Shown here piece by piece: positions 1 through 11,101 of a stretch of 64,000 bases of DNA; positions within the stretch are counted from its first letter, which is position 1; each line of letters starts with the position of its first letter. This DNA is from Eonycteris spelaea. Its lineage: Eukaryota; Chordata; Mammalia; Chiroptera; Pteropodidae. Both the position numbers and the translations under genes were made by a program. The stretch is from positions 2,480,001 to 2,544,000 of the forward strand of contig PUFA01000225.1 in assembly GCA_003508835.1 (NCBI GenBank). Direction: 5' to 3'. A model generated the notes under the pieces. It had not been told where the DNA came from and did no database searches. It saw only the letters and a program-made list of their open reading frames with translations.

Positions 1-345
1 AGGGCTGGGATTTTATCACTTCCTAACACCTTCCTTGGCCAACTCCTTCTATTCTCATTTCAGGTCTCTGTGCAGATATCAACTAACTCTTCAGGAGCCT
101 TCGTTGACAAATCCAGGTCAAGTGCCTCATCTATGCATGGGCTCCAGAAGTCCCCCAGTCATAGATAGTATGAAAACTGTTCATTAGCTTGTCTCCCCCC
201 CACCCTGGACTGTAAGCTCCATGAGGGCAGGAATGTGTCTTTCTGGCTCACTGTTAGATCCCTGTGCCCAGCCAGGGCTTGGCAAAGAGCAGGCCCTTGG
301 AAAATACTTACTGATCAGCTGGTTGATTGAAAGGAACAGGGAGTC
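1..345 (+). repeat. L2 LINE 3' end fragment
   Basis: The end of this stretch reads like the L2 3' untranslated tail: 'taagctccatgagggcagg' near 214, then wording typical of the L2 end and an A/T-rich close before 345. The part before it matches the L2 region just downstream of ORF2. It is a non-autonomous fossil with no open frame. The left end lies outside the window. Confidence 0.7.
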
Positions 346-870
346 ACTAAGCGATTCTAAACAGGGCCTCTGATTCTAGCTGGAGGCAGGAAGGCCAGGG
401 ACCAGACAATGGCAATAACCAGGATAAAAGTGATACAGGCCTAAGCCAGCGGTGGGGAAGATGGAAAGGAGGAAACAGGTGGGGGTAAGGAGGTGGGAGA
501 AGTCAACATCAACTCTTCACAGTCTGGCTTTCGGATGATTATGGATGAAGCCATTTCAGAAATTATTAGAGTACCCAGGTGCCACCAGCCACCATGGCTG
601 TGTTTGCCATATATCTGGGTGTTTTTCTCTGGCTCCTGATCAAGATTTAATGGCTACCTTCATTATGGATCCTTCTATGTATCTGTCACATGGTTCCAAT
701 GTTCCAATTAGCCACAGCAGATTGAGAGAGGAAGGACAGAGAGATAGGCAGTGGGCGCTCCTCTCTCAAACACCCCCATCCACCATATCTCACTTCACAG
801 ATGTCAACCTTTCCCAGTAGCTGCCACTAAATTGAGATATTTTTAAGTATCTTCCTACTATGTCTTACAC
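346..870. other. Unassigned sequence
   Basis: I recognise no repeat family or gene here. A 91-codon open frame (545-820) has no recognisable domain, no convincing start context and no splice or promoter context, so I do not call it a gene. Confidence 0.5.
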
Positions 871-874
871 GTGG

Positions 875-1050
875 TACTATTTTCATATACAGTATCTACT
901 GGGAACTTATCCTAAATCTTGGAGGTTGGTTGGATCACTATCTCCATTTTAGAGGTGAGAAGAATTAAACTCAAGGTCATAGCCAATAAATGATGGAAGT
1001 TATCTGACTCTGAAGATTCTAGGTCTTTGTACACTATCATACCACTTCCC
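875..1050 (-). repeat. MIR SINE (antisense)
   Basis: The MIR core is visible in reverse orientation: 'atctccattttagaggtgag' at about 940 is the complement of the 'cctcatctgtaaaatgggga' core, and a degraded antisense MIR body follows. It is an old tRNA-derived SINE mobilised by L2, with no coding content. Confidence 0.55.
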
Positions 1051-1084
1051 AGGGACACCCATCAAATTTACACCATTTACCCCA

Positions 1085-1732
1085 GTGGACCCCCCACCCC
1101 TTGAAACGCTCACTTCATGACTCCACACTCTCCTGAATGTCTCCTGACCTCAATGGTTGCCTTTTCTTGGCCTCCCTTATTTATATTCTTTTCTCCACCC
1201 TTGTCTCCAGGTGGGTGTTTCCTGTGGGCTCTCTCCTGCACCCATTTTCCTTTCTCTCTACCTTCTCTCCTCAGGTGAACTTTTATCCATTTCTATAGCT
1301 TTAAATAATAACTATGTGCTGATGATGTTCCAATTTTTATTTAAATTCCCAAGACTGTTTAATGCACTTCAGATTCAACTATCCAAACACACACTTGACA
1401 TTTCTACCCAAGGATCTCACAGACATCCTAAATTTAACATGTTCAAAAGTGAAACGTTAGCCACCGCTCCCAAGCCTGTTTACACAATGCACCATCTTTC
1501 TCATCTCAGTAAATGGTGCTACACCCTACACAGTGGCTCAGGCCTAAAACCTAAGTGTCATCCTTGATTCCTCCTTTCCCATCTAATCGAACTGGTGCAT
1601 GCTGTTGATCTATCTTCAGAAATATATACCAATCCATCCACTTCTCTGTCTTCGCCGTCCCCTCCCTAGCCCAGGCTATCATCATCTCAGCCAGGCTATC
1701 ACAGCCTCACAGCTCTTAGAACTGAGACCACC
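1085..1732 (+). repeat. L2 LINE, first segment
   Basis: This is sense L2 sequence from the end of ORF2 into the 3' region: phrases such as 'aaatttaacatgttcaaaa' (1431) and 'gtgtcatccttgattcctcc' (1556) match the L2 end-of-ORF2 text. It stops abruptly at the LTR-like block at 1733 and resumes at 2170. The 136-codon open frame at 1157-1567 lies inside this fossil and is not a gene. Confidence 0.7.
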
Positions 1733-2168
1733 TGCAGCCACATAATTTTACTAAAGCTGTTTATATCAATATGTTTTTAATATTTGTTCCAGAAATTTCT
1801 TGCCCAAGAAGATAAGACCATAAACAAGTAAATAACTTCATTATTTGCTTCAGAAACTTCCTGAAAATCAATTTATCTGAACAATAGACTGCTCAAATAG
1901 CCCCTCCTTGGGACAATAGTTTGCTTAACCTAGCAAACCACTAGCTTATCAAACAGTTGTTTATTTTTCAAGACCCTCTCCTTGCTGTATCTACCAATCC
2001 TAAACTGTTATCTCAGAATGTTGCCCAGTCCCAATCAGATTTTCCACATTGAAAGAGCCACCTTAAACTGACTTCAAATCCTATAAATATCCCTTTATGT
2101 GGAAGCACTTACGTAAACCCTGCTCTTCCCAAAGCAGACTCCTTCCTCTTCATCCTCTGGTCTCAACA
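1733..2168 (+). mobile_element. Solo LTR-like insertion splitting an L2
   Basis: About 436 bp with TG...CA-type ends sits between two collinear L2 pieces. It holds a TATA-like 'cctataaatatccc' near 2080 followed by a C/T-rich stretch, as in a retroviral U3/R. I do not recognise the family. The evidence is the interruption of L2 plus LTR-like architecture; the exact ends are estimates. Confidence 0.4.
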
Positions 2169-2169
2169 T

Positions 2170-2390
2170 AAATGTCCCTCTCTTCACCTTTCCTCTTCCC
2201 ATCTAAAATCCTCCACTACCCTTTATCCTCCTCAGCCCCTGCTTCCTTCATAGCACCTTCCACAGTTGGTACTTATTTTTTCTGTTTTCGTGTGCTTTTT
2301 ACCTCCCCATTTTGACTGTCGTCTCTATGAGGGAAGAACTTTATCTACCTTATTTTCCATTTAATTTCCAGAGCTCAGAGTACAGTTAAG
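2170..2390 (+). repeat. L2 LINE, second segment
   Basis: This resumes the L2 3' region after the LTR-like insertion: 'catagcaccttccacagttg' and 'tctctatgagggaagaact' match the L2 3' UTR, including the degraded end-tail motif near 2380. It restores collinearity with 1085-1732. Confidence 0.65.
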
Positions 2391-2535
2391 TCCTCTCACT
2401 GAACAATATCATTAGATTCTGCAACTTTAAGCAAAATGAGTTGTAGAAACCAATTTTACCATAAGGTAATTGATATAAACAAAAGTTAAGTTCCTAGGGC
2501 ATCTCATCAACATTATAACAAAACAACATTATTTG
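2391..2535 (+). mobile_element. TcMar-type DNA transposon fragment
   Basis: The text 'gcaactttaagcaaaatgag', 'aaaccaattttaccataagg' and 'gatataaacaaaagttaag' resembles the end of Tigger-like/mariner MITEs. No transposase is present. The right end blurs into unassigned DNA. Confidence 0.4.
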
Positions 2536-3384
2536 AGGAGCTGCTGTAGATGCTCAAAAATATTTGCCTACGGAAAGACTTTGATTGGCTTCAGTGCTCT
2601 CCAGTCCACTTCCTGTGGCTATCAAGCCTGATCCTGAGACACTGGTTGGGGCTGTGGTGCCCAAGGTGCTGGGGTTCCCCACACTCCCTTTAACCTCTGA
2701 GAGTAGAGACAGAGTTAAATGCAAATGTCCTTGGGAGAAGTAATCAAAGGATTAAAATTCACAGAATGGTGTGAATTGCTTTCCTCAGTGTACCAGGAGC
2801 AGGGTGAGGGAGAGAAAGCTCTGAGAAAAACAATGGGCTGAGGAGTCTGAAGAAGCACAGATCCTCACCGAAATCCCTGTCTAGCTGCTTTGCCTGAAGC
2901 CCTTCCTGCTCCTCCCCACACCCAGACCACCTGCACCTACCCACAGACCATTTTCTCTGTGACGCCTCTGAGAGGAGGGTGCTTGTAGGTCAGGTAAGGT
3001 CAAAGTAGACCCAGCCTCGTGGAGCTCATCTGGGTACCTACTCTTCATCCTACTGACTGAGGAAGCACTTTCCTAGATATCTGTAGCCAGATGTGGGCAT
3101 TCGAAGCGCTCAGTCCAGATGGGTCTTGCCATGGTGCCGCCCACAGCGACTTTCAGAGGCAGGCATTCCCTTTAGGTCGTGGCCAGGGAGGCCTCTACTC
3201 AGTTCTACTTGGGTTTTTCCAGAGTCACACTTGGACATGGGAGCTAATCCAGAAGATTGTAGATTGATTCACAGAATGTTTCATTTGCTTGTCAGATTCT
3301 GAGACTATCAGATCTGGAAAAAATCAGCCTTCCAGAAACATCTCCTGTAGCTTCTCTCTTTGTACCAGAAAGAGGCGGCGTCTT
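2536..3384. other. Unassigned sequence
   Basis: Mixed-composition DNA with no repeat I can name and no convincing exon. Short open frames at 2759-2944 (minus), 3093-3302 and 3289-3612 (plus) have no recognisable features; the last runs into a MIR. Confidence 0.5.
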
Positions 3385-3610
3385 AGCCAAAGCCTGCACT
3401 TTACACACATGATCTCCTTTAACCTGACAGCTCTATGTAGATGGGAGGTCCATTTCACAGATGAGAAAATTGACACTCAGAGGGTGGAAGGACAGTTTCT
3501 AGTGCCACAAGGTGAAGGGGCAAGAGCTGACGTTGGAACCGGGATTTCTGATCCTCAGATCCATGCTTTTTCTGCTATACCATCTGCACTTATGGAGTTT
3601 TCTGGTCCTT
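3385..3610 (-). repeat. MIR SINE (antisense)
   Basis: A clear reverse MIR: 'atttcacagatgagaaaatt' at about 3453 is the complement of the MIR core, followed by 'ttggaaccgggatttctgat' (about 3534), which matches the complement of the MIR tRNA-related head. Confidence 0.7.
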
Positions 3611-3780
3611 AGAATCTGAACCATATAAACTAGCACTTAAGTGTTCAACAGCCTAGACCCTAGAAGTAGAAATGGCTCTCTGCTCCTTATATGTCAGTTT
3701 GTCTCCTGTCCCCCAACTGAGGACTCTCTCCGAAGGAGAGGACTCAACTTATATCACCACCCTGCAATACACTTGTGAGT

Positions 3781-3782
<2 letters not shown>

Positions 3783-3822
<40 letters not shown>
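3783..3822. repeat. (CA)n microsatellite
   Basis: About 20 uninterrupted AC units, likely length-polymorphic. Alternating purine/pyrimidine, so it could adopt Z-DNA. Confidence 0.95.
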
Positions 3823-3825
<3 letters not shown>

Positions 3826-4809
3826 CTTCCAAAACCTCCACTCCATTCTAAACATGTTTAGCTACCATGGGGAATTGAGAGAGAGGGGGAAGGCTGGACT
3901 AGTCATTCTCACCTCCACAGCATTCTCTCTGTAAATTTAATTATTCATAGTCTCAAACACTAGGGGTAAAGATCAAGCTACATATCTTACTGGTCAACTT
4001 CACATGGGTTCAGTGCAGACACACATGCACAGGCACTCACACATATATACACATACAATGGTTGTTTTCTTCTCTCTTTCCATTCTCTCCTGTCTCTTCC
4101 CACACTGGGGGCCATTGGGCCCCACCTGAAAAGGCAGCTGATTGGGGGAGGGAGCTAAAGAGGTAAAGATGTGTTCTCTTCCCAGAAGCCTGGGCAATTT
4201 AAAAAATCTTGATGTTGCCTCTTCAGTCCTTCACCTCCACCCCCTAACTGCTTATGCTGTCCCACCGCCACCACCTAACTTTTTTTTTTAACCTTCTTTC
4301 TGGTCTTGAGGAAGCCTAGATCCTCATCCTGGGAGGGACTAGCAACAATTAACAAAGACACCATGAAGTAAAGACAATTAACAATCCAGAAAAGAGGGGA
4401 AAGAGATGCTTTGTTCTGGTCTCCATGGCAACGGGGGGAGGGGAGGAGGAGGAGGAGGAGAAGGGGCCATCCAGAGAGGCTGATACTTTCACTTTCCTTT
4501 CATCCTTCCCCTTTCCCACCCCTTTGGGTTTCTGCCTGGGAAACTGGGGGTCTTGAAGGTAACAGGGCTGGGATAGGCCAAGCCTGCAGGCTGGAGATTC
4601 GAGGTGGATGCCTCTAGGGTTCATGCCCTAGGTAAAAACCCACTGGGGAATTAAAGACAGAGAGAAAGCCTTGGGACCTGCGGCATCCTCGCCTTCCTCT
4701 TCCTGTTCTGAAGGACTCCTCCAGTGCTAAAACTGTGCCCAGAACGTCTGCTCTGGACAGCTCATGGTCGAAAGGAGCTCCAGTGGCTGTGATTCCTTCT
4801 TCATCACAA
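3823..4809. other. Unassigned sequence with a GGA-rich tract
   Basis: No gene or named repeat. A purine tract of GGGGA/GGA units at about 4434-4466 is a short low-complexity repeat. A second, weaker CA-rich patch lies at 4017-4056. Open frames here (4349-4624 minus, 4411-4617 plus) exist because the GGA tract lacks stops on either strand. Confidence 0.5.
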
Positions 4810-4995
4810 CACGTGGGAAGTGGAATCAGAGGTAGGGTTGCCACCACAATACTTGCAGGGCCCACTGCAAAATGACATGTAGCATCTCTCATTTCAAAAT
4901 TTTCAGGAATTCAAGATGGGAATAGCAGAGCATTAAATCAAGCTCAGGGCCCTTCTGAGCACAGAGGCCTCTTCAATTGCACAAGTTAAACACTC
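4810..4995 (+). repeat. Probable old interspersed repeat, family uncertain
   Basis: The text 'gggttgccaccacaatac', 'cagggcccactgcaaaatga' and 'agcagagcattaaatcaagc' resembles an old mammalian repeat, probably a DNA element. I cannot place the family. It is weakly supported. Confidence 0.3.
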
Positions 4996-5056
4996 TCAAG
5001 TCAGCTCTGTCAGAAGACAACTTGGGGCCTGGGCTCTGTCTACTTAGTGTATGTGG

Positions 5057-5110
5057 GCATGGGGGGGGGGCGCACAGAGGGGGCGGGGTGAATGGGGCGG
5101 GATGAGAACA
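5057..5110 (+). other. G-rich tract
   Basis: A run of ten G residues is followed by GGGGGCGGGG and GGGGCGGGA blocks on the plus strand. Four or more G-runs within about 50 bp could form a quadruplex. It is not in a CpG island; flanks are ordinary. Confidence 0.6.
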
Positions 5111-5444
5111 CTTACTTTTGGGGGAGGTCTTTCCTTCCTAGATTTCTATTTCCTCAACTATTAACAAGGAGACTGAACTAGGTGATCTCTGGCTTGCTTC
5201 TTCTGTGGTTCTGTGCTTCTTTCTCCAGGAAGAGGGGAGGAGGACTTCTCAGGCTTTTCTCTACCACATACACAGCTCTGAGCTCCATCTTAAGAGCAAG
5301 AGAGAAACCAAGTACAGAAAATTCAGTCCCATGAGTGAGGTGTTCTGATGGCCAGCTCTCCTGAGCTTCCCTGTTAAGAAAAGGCAGAAGACAATGAAGT
5401 ATATGCTAAGCTCCAAAACAGCACTGGAGATCACATTGTTGATT

Positions 5445-5482
5445 TGCGGGGGCGGGGGAGGGGGGTGCCGGGGTGGGGTGGA
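5445..5482 (+). other. Strong G-quadruplex motif
   Basis: Five G-runs of four or more bases (GGGGG, GGGGG, GGGGGG, GGGG, GGGG) are separated by loops of 1-4 bases. This satisfies the standard quadruplex rule on the plus strand. No promoter or gene is visible beside it. Confidence 0.7.
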
Positions 5483-5882
5483 TATTAGAAGGCACCAGGC
5501 ACCTATGATCTCACAAATGTTTCCAGCCAGCGTAAATGTTTCTGTGGCCTGAGAAGCTAAGCACACCAGCCCAACCTCATGGGTGGGTATCTCCATTAGC
5601 CATAGGAGACTGGCTGCAGGGACATTTCTTTCTCCCCAAAACCCTAACATCAGGACAGAAAATGGGTTAGGGACTCCAGAGCCTTATCCGTCTAGAGCTC
5701 AGCCTTTCTGCCTTGTGGGTCTAAGTGAAATGAAGAATATTAATCAGAAAATGAAATCAAGGAGGAAAAAAAAATAGTTCCATCAGAGACCCAAAACCAG
5801 GCAAGAGAGCAAAGGTCTTGCTCTTTGTCTTCTTCATCTCTGTGCCTAGAGGGTCTCCTCCCAGGGATTCCTTGCAAGGATG
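5483..5882. other. Unassigned sequence
   Basis: Nothing recognised. A 129-codon minus-strand frame (5261-5650) overlaps the G-rich tract and reads as proline-rich low complexity, with no domain, so it is not called. Confidence 0.5.
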
Positions 5883-5883
5883 C

Positions 5884-6282
5884 TGTTATGGGCTGAATTG
5901 TGTCCACCCCCTCCCCCAAATTCATGTTCTAACCCCCAGGACCTCAGAATGCGACTGTATGTGGAGACAGGGTCTTTACAGAGGTAAATGAGTTTAAATG
6001 GAGTTATTAGGGTGAGCCCTAGTCCAATGTGACTGGTGTCCTTATAAGAGGAAATTTGCCCAGAGACACATACAAAAGGAAGGCACAGGGAGAAGATGGC
6101 CATCTACAAGTCAAGGAGAGGGACCCTGGGACAAATCTTTTCCTCAGGGCATTCAGAGAAACCAACCCTGTCAACACCTTGATCATGGACTTCTAGTCTC
6201 CAGAACTGTGAAATAATAAATTTCTGCTGTTTAAGCCCCCTGGTCTGTGGTACTTCGGTAGGGCAGCCCTAACAAATTAACA
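5884..6282 (+). mobile_element. MLT1-type (ERVL-MaLR) solo LTR
   Basis: A nearly complete LTR: it begins 'tgttatgggctgaattgtgt', has 'ggtgtccttataagagga' in the middle, 'aataaatttctgctgttt' (polyadenylation region) near the end and closes at '...acaaattaaca'. These are hallmarks of MLT1A/B. It stands alone without internal sequence. Confidence 0.85.
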
Positions 6283-6339
6283 TGGATGCTTAGAGGGTGT
6301 GAGGCTGCCTGGACTCAGGAGGAGTAGGCTTTTGTACTT

Positions 6340-6930
6340 GCATTGTAGCATTCCTTTAACTTGAAACAAAATTAGTCTATTACTGTCTTCCCCCATAGCC
6401 TACTCTTTTACATTGTTTATTTCTTTTGGTATTGGTTTGCCACATTTTATTGTTTTAATCCCTTAGTCTTTTTTTTTCTGGTTCTAATGATTTTACTTAT
6501 CTCAGTCATTTTTTAATCTCTGTTTTGTCTTTCTTCTAGTTATTTTATACTATTTTCTTCTATCCCATCTTATCTTTTAGATTTATTGTTATTGTATCTT
6601 TTTATTCTCCATCTTTTATTTCTGACCTTTGCCTTATTGTGTCTTTGTTTTATCTTTTCATTTCTTTTAAGTTTATTTGGTTTATTTGGTTTATTTTTAG
6701 GTCATATCGCTTGTCTGCTGCCTTTTTTTTTTTTTACCATCTTTTTATTTCTTCTTAATTTTCTTTATCTGTTTTATCGACTGTTGTATTATCTTCCACA
6801 TCTTACTGTTTTTGATCCTTTCAGCTTATTGGATGTGGAGGCTGAACACACAGCCCTCAGGGAAGAGCTGTGAGGCTAACCCAGGCCCAACCTGAGGCTG
6901 AAGGCTCTGCCTGCTTGAGATGGCCCTCCA
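6340..6930 (+). repeat. T-rich interspersed element, copy A
   Basis: Roughly 450 bp of T-rich sequence is followed by a GC-richer tail (6820-6930: 'ttattggatgtggaggctg', 'cctcagggaagagctgtgag'). Two other places in the window share both the T-rich wording and this tail (24.95-26.66 kb minus; 31.84-32.29 kb plus), so it is an interspersed family, perhaps an ERVL-like LTR. The 95-codon frame at 6586-6873 is only the T-rich tract read as Leu/Phe. Confidence 0.55.
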
Positions 6931-7324
6931 GCACTTCCCAATAGATGAGCCGTTCATCCAAAGCAGCACCCCCCCCATCTAAAATAATTAATTGGTGCAA
7001 TATAGGAGATCTTGGGATAAAATTCTCTCAGGAAGATATCAGGTTTGCTTATAGTGATAACATATTAGAATGGCCGGAAGAGCCTGGCTTTCTCGCATCG
7101 TTTGCCATCGAACTGCCCTGTGTGCACCATGTCATCTAAAATTCATCACTTGACATTAGACCAAGGCTATGAAGAAACCAAACTACTTGCCGGGTGGGAG
7201 CAGCGGGTAGGAAATTTTACTTTGGCTCTCAACATACTTCCTCAGGTTTAATTTTAATGAGAAACCAGGTGGTCTTGATCCTTGCAACAAAAATCCCTGG
7301 GAAAAGGCACAAGAGGATCTTCTA
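6931..7324. other. Unassigned sequence
   Basis: No repeat or gene recognised. A 64-codon frame (6945-7139) has no features. Confidence 0.5.
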
Positions 7325-7470
7325 AAACTCTCATTCATTTATTTATTTGATAAACACACATTGAGAACCTGCTGTGTGCCAAAAATTGTGCTAGGCAATG
7401 ACAATAAAGTGAAGAGAAAAAGGAGCTAGGTCTTTGCTGTCATAAAGTTTATAGTCTAATGAAAGAATAT
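7325..7470 (-). repeat. L2 LINE 3' end (antisense)
   Basis: Reverse L2 tail: 'cattgagaacctgctgtgtg' and 'tttatagtctaatgaa' match the complement of the L2 3' end, including the ATTT/TTTATT terminal repeat at 7332-7348. Confidence 0.7.
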
Positions 7471-7559
7471 TTACTGACTGTGACTTATCTGTTTGGTCTT
7501 CCTTTTAGGCAAGATTACAGGAAGATTATTATGTTAGAGGCGATCCCCCAAGTATCTGT

Positions 7560-8040
7560 TTTTCCCATCTAGAGTAATACAACTTTTAGCTGAGAAAATG
7601 ACAACCAATCAAAAGACTGCATTTTCCCAGTCTTCCTTGCAGCTAAGTATGGCCACGTGCCTAGGTTCTGCCCTATAGGACCTAAGCAGAAGTGATATAT
7701 ACAACTTCCTTGTTCTGCCCTATAGAACCTGCACAAAGTTATATAGGTACTTCCAGATCATGTTCTTAGCAAGAAAAGGTATATTCTTCCCGTTCTGTCT
7801 CTCCTTTCTGCTGGATGGAATGTGAGCATGGTGGCAGGAGCTGTGGCAGCTATTCCAAGCCATGAGATAAAAGAAGGGCATTGGAAAAGGAGTCTGGGTC
7901 TCTGACTATGCAGCCTCCATAACACTCTGCACTGCTTATTCTTGGACAATTACAGAAGAGACTAATAAACTGCTATCTTCTATAAGCTTCTGTGACACCG
8001 GTGTTTGTTACAACAGCTGAATTAATTCCCTAATTTAGCA
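7560..8040 (+). mobile_element. ERVL-type LTR, degraded
   Basis: Contains 'agtcttccttgcagctaagt', 'gctggatggaatgtgagca' and 'gtttgttacaacagctga', in the order of a common old LTR family that ends with a 'taataaac' polyadenylation region (7963). I do not name the subfamily. A partial tandem echo ('tctgccctatagga'/'tctgccctatagaa') occurs at 7668 and 7714. Confidence 0.5.
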
Positions 8041-8084
8041 TATAGGTCTTCCCTAACACTTTTCTTTATTTTGAGATGAGCCTG

Positions 8085-8385
8085 GAATCATATCTTTCTA
8101 AGAACTGGGTGGCTTAACAAAGAAATTCATTTCTCACAGTTCTGCAGACTAGAAATCCAAGATCAAGGTTCCAGCCAACTGAGTTCCTCATGAGAGCTCT
8201 CTTCCTGGCTGGTAGATGGCCACCTGTATCCTCACATGGTGAAGAGAGCTGTTGTCCTCATATGAGGGCCCCACTTTCATGGCCTCATCTAAACCGAATT
8301 ATCTCCCAAAGGTCCCACTTCCAAATACCATCATATTTGGGGATTAGGACTTCAACATATGGAAGTCCATAACATAACACCCCTC
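8085..8385 (-). mobile_element. MLT1/MST-type LTR (antisense)
   Basis: Reverse MaLR LTR: 'aactgggtggcttaacaaag', 'tttctcacagttctgcagac' and 'ggattaggacttcaacatat' are signature complement phrases. It lacks the extreme 5' and 3' ends. Confidence 0.75.
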
Positions 8386-8782
8386 ATCCTCACTTCTCTC
8401 TGTCTTGTTCACTGCTGCATCTTCAGTCTCTAAAATAAATAAATTGAATCATAATCCTGCATAATTCTAAACTGCCAAAGATAATGGTAACATCCTTTCC
8501 GAAGATTCCTTGAAGTTACCTCCTAATAGCTAAGGTATTTCTCCCAGCATGGGGCTGAATTTGGTTATCAGTAAAAACTCCTATTACTTCTTACTTTAAG
8601 ATGTAATTGTATAATATCTATAAAGAGGAGTAGATTCTACAAAGTAATTTTATTTCTAAGAATTAGGCCCCTTTCTTTACATTTCTACGTGAAAAAATGA
8701 GGCAAAGGAATTGGTTATTCCAATATTAATGTCACTAAGCTTCCAGATCTCTAAAACTGTGGTCAGTCTATGAGAGTATCTG
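8386..8782. other. Unassigned A/T-rich sequence
   Basis: Nothing recognised, apart from about 50 bp at 8400-8450 that may be another L2 tail scrap. Confidence 0.4.
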
Positions 8783-9277
8783 TAGTAAGTAAACACCCAA
8801 GATGGTCCCCAATGATCCCCATCTCTTGGTGTGCACATTTACCATGGTGCAATCTCCTTCCAACTGAGTGTAAGATGGACTTAGTGACTCACTTCTAATG
8901 CACAGTATAAGGCAGAAGGGACAATGTGTGATTTGGAGAAGAGGTCATAAAAGACAGAGTGGCATTTGGATTATTCGCTCTGGGGGAAGCCACCTGCCAT
9001 GTCCAGTGACCCTGTAGAAAGACCTACACTGTGAGGAATTGAAGCCACCTGCCTGCAGCCATGTGACTGCCTTAGAAGCAGACCCTCCAGCCCCAGTCAA
9101 GTGTTCAGAGACTGCAGCCCGGCCACTACTTCATGAGTGACCACCTACAAGACCCTGAGCCGGAAACACTCAGCTAAGCCGCCGCTGGGTTCTTGACCTT
9201 CAGAAACTGTGTAATATGACAATAAAGTTGCTAAGTCAGGGTAATTTATTGCAACAATAGGTAAAGACATAATAAGT
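8783..9277 (+). mobile_element. MaLR-like solo LTR
   Basis: An old LTR of the type with 'aagatggtccccaatgatcc' at the 5' side, 'ctctgggggaagccacctgc' in the middle and 'cttcagaaactgtgtaatat' plus 'aataaag' at the 3' end. The same family recurs at 20.1 kb (antisense), 29.9-30.9 kb, 33.4 kb and 36.2 kb. Confidence 0.7.
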
Positions 9278-9594
9278 AAGAATGTCAATATTGATAACTC
9301 CACAGATTTGAAATATGTTTAAATGGGATTGGCCACCTGCAAAAGAATTAGTAAATAGAAATCTGAGAGAATATTTATTCTCTGGAAAGCACGATTGAGT
9401 TATCTGCATAATCTGTATTCCCCTGAACCTCCTAGTATGACACTGGACACAAAATTAGCTAATTGATTAATCATGACTGTTTATTGAGACTTGTATTGTT
9501 TTCTATTTGCCTTTTTAAACAAATATTTAGTAGCTTCACAAAATTCTTTCTGGACAGAAGAAAAGTGAATCCATTTTGCCTGCTGAACCATTTT

Positions 9595-9850
9595 AAAAAT
9601 CTCCTCCACCTCATCTTCACACTAGCCTTCAGACGTTGTCATCAGTGCATTTATGGAACCCTGGCACTGCATTGTAATTGTCTGTTACTTGCTGTCTCCC
9701 TTATTAGGCTGGGAGTCTGTGAAGGCTGAGACTGTGACTTACTCATCTTTGGTTTTGGAACAGAACAGAGTCTCTGGCCCATAGTATAAGCTCAACAAAT
9801 ATGTCTTAATGAAAGAATAAGAATATATTAATGAAGGAAGGAGTAAATAA
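9595..9850 (+). repeat. L2-like LINE 3' end
   Basis: L2/CR1-type 3' tail: 'aggctgggagtctgtgaagg', '...tggcccatagtataagctc' and 'aacaaatatgtcttaatgaa'. The terminal GAAT/AAAT repeats run to about 9866. Confidence 0.6.
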
Positions 9851-9889
9851 ATGAATAAATGAGTCGACCTTGGAAGAAAACTAAGTTGC

Positions 9890-9997
9890 CTGAGAAAAAT
9901 ACCATCCCCCTAGGATTTCTGTTCCTCTATAAAATGAAAGGAATTGAACAAGATTATGTCTAAGATCCCCTTCCACTCAGATGTTCCATAACTTATG
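9890..9997 (+). repeat. MIR3-like SINE fragment
   Basis: The text 'ttctgttcctctataaaatg' then 'gtctaagatccccttccact' corresponds to the SINE core plus a 3' region of MIR-type elements. Short and degraded. Confidence 0.45.
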
Positions 9998-10034
9998 ATA
10001 GAAGATGGAAGTGGGAACCCGTGCCCTTCTATGA

Positions 10035-11101
10035 CCTTCAAAAAGTAATGTGAAAAAAATAATAATAAAAATAAGAATGGAAGTCAGTGAAATAGGAAAC
10101 AGACCAACAATGAAGAAAATCAATGAAAGCAAAGGCTGGTTCTTTGAACAAGTCAATAAAATTGATAAACTTCTAGCTAGATTGGTCAACGGCAAAAGAG
10201 GAAAGATACAAATTACCAATATCAGAAATGAAAGGGAGGGAACATCACTTCAGATCCTACAGACATTAAAAGCGTAAGAAGGGAGTATTATTAACTTTAT
10301 GAATACATTTGGCAACGTATGTGAAATGGAAAAATTACTTGAAACACACATATTTAAAAAACTAGCCCAAGAAGAAATAGAAAAATTGAATAGCCTTCTA
10401 TCTTGAAGACCTGAATTTATAATTTTTTTTAAAACTGGTAAAATTCTATCAATTATTTAAGGATGAAATAATACTAACCACACATTAATTGTTTTATAAA
10501 ACAGAGGAGAAAGGAACACTTCTCAACTCATTTTATGAGTCTAGCATTATCCTGGTGCCACAAATAAAGATATAATAAGGAAAGAAATAGAGAAATATAT
10601 TGCTGGATTGCAAATAGAAACAAGCAATATATAAAAAGAAGAAAACATCAAGACCAAGTGTCCAGGAACGTACAGCATACAGACAATAAAGGAAGAAATA
10701 AAACCGTCTTTATTCACAGCTAAAATGATATGTATGTAGAAAACTCTAAGCAATTTACAAAAAAACTACTAGAACTAATAAGTCAGTTGAGCAGGTTTGC
10801 AGAATACAAGTCAATATACAAAAATCAATTGTATTTCTATATATTTGTAATAAACTATTGGAAAATGAAATGAAAAGTTGCCATTTATAGTGGCATCAAC
10901 AAACATGACATACTTAGAGGTAAATTTCATGAAAGATGTGTAAGACATTTACATGAAAAATTATAAAACACTGTTGAGAGAAATTAAAAATCTAAATGAA
11001 TGAAGAGCTATGTCATGTTCATAGATGAAAAGATTCAAATTGTTAAAATGTTAATTCTCCCAAAATTGATCTGTAGATTTAACGTAATCCCAATCATAAT
11101 T
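10035..11101 (+). mobile_element. L1M LINE, ORF2 remnant (first segment)
   Basis: Sense, 5'-truncated L1 starting in ORF2: 'aaaggctggttctttgaaca' (10132) is the classic segment between endonuclease and reverse transcriptase. The reading frame is broken by many stops. The sequence continues at 11400 after an MST-type LTR. L1M elements of this age are dead in all placentals. Confidence 0.9.

Noticed and set aside
3783..3822. CRISPR-like or other spaced array
   Set aside because: Plain dinucleotide microsatellite; no spaced repeats anywhere in the window.
6586..6873. Leu/Phe-rich 95-codon frame as a membrane protein
   Set aside because: It is the T-rich repeat read in one frame; the same repeat recurs twice in the window.
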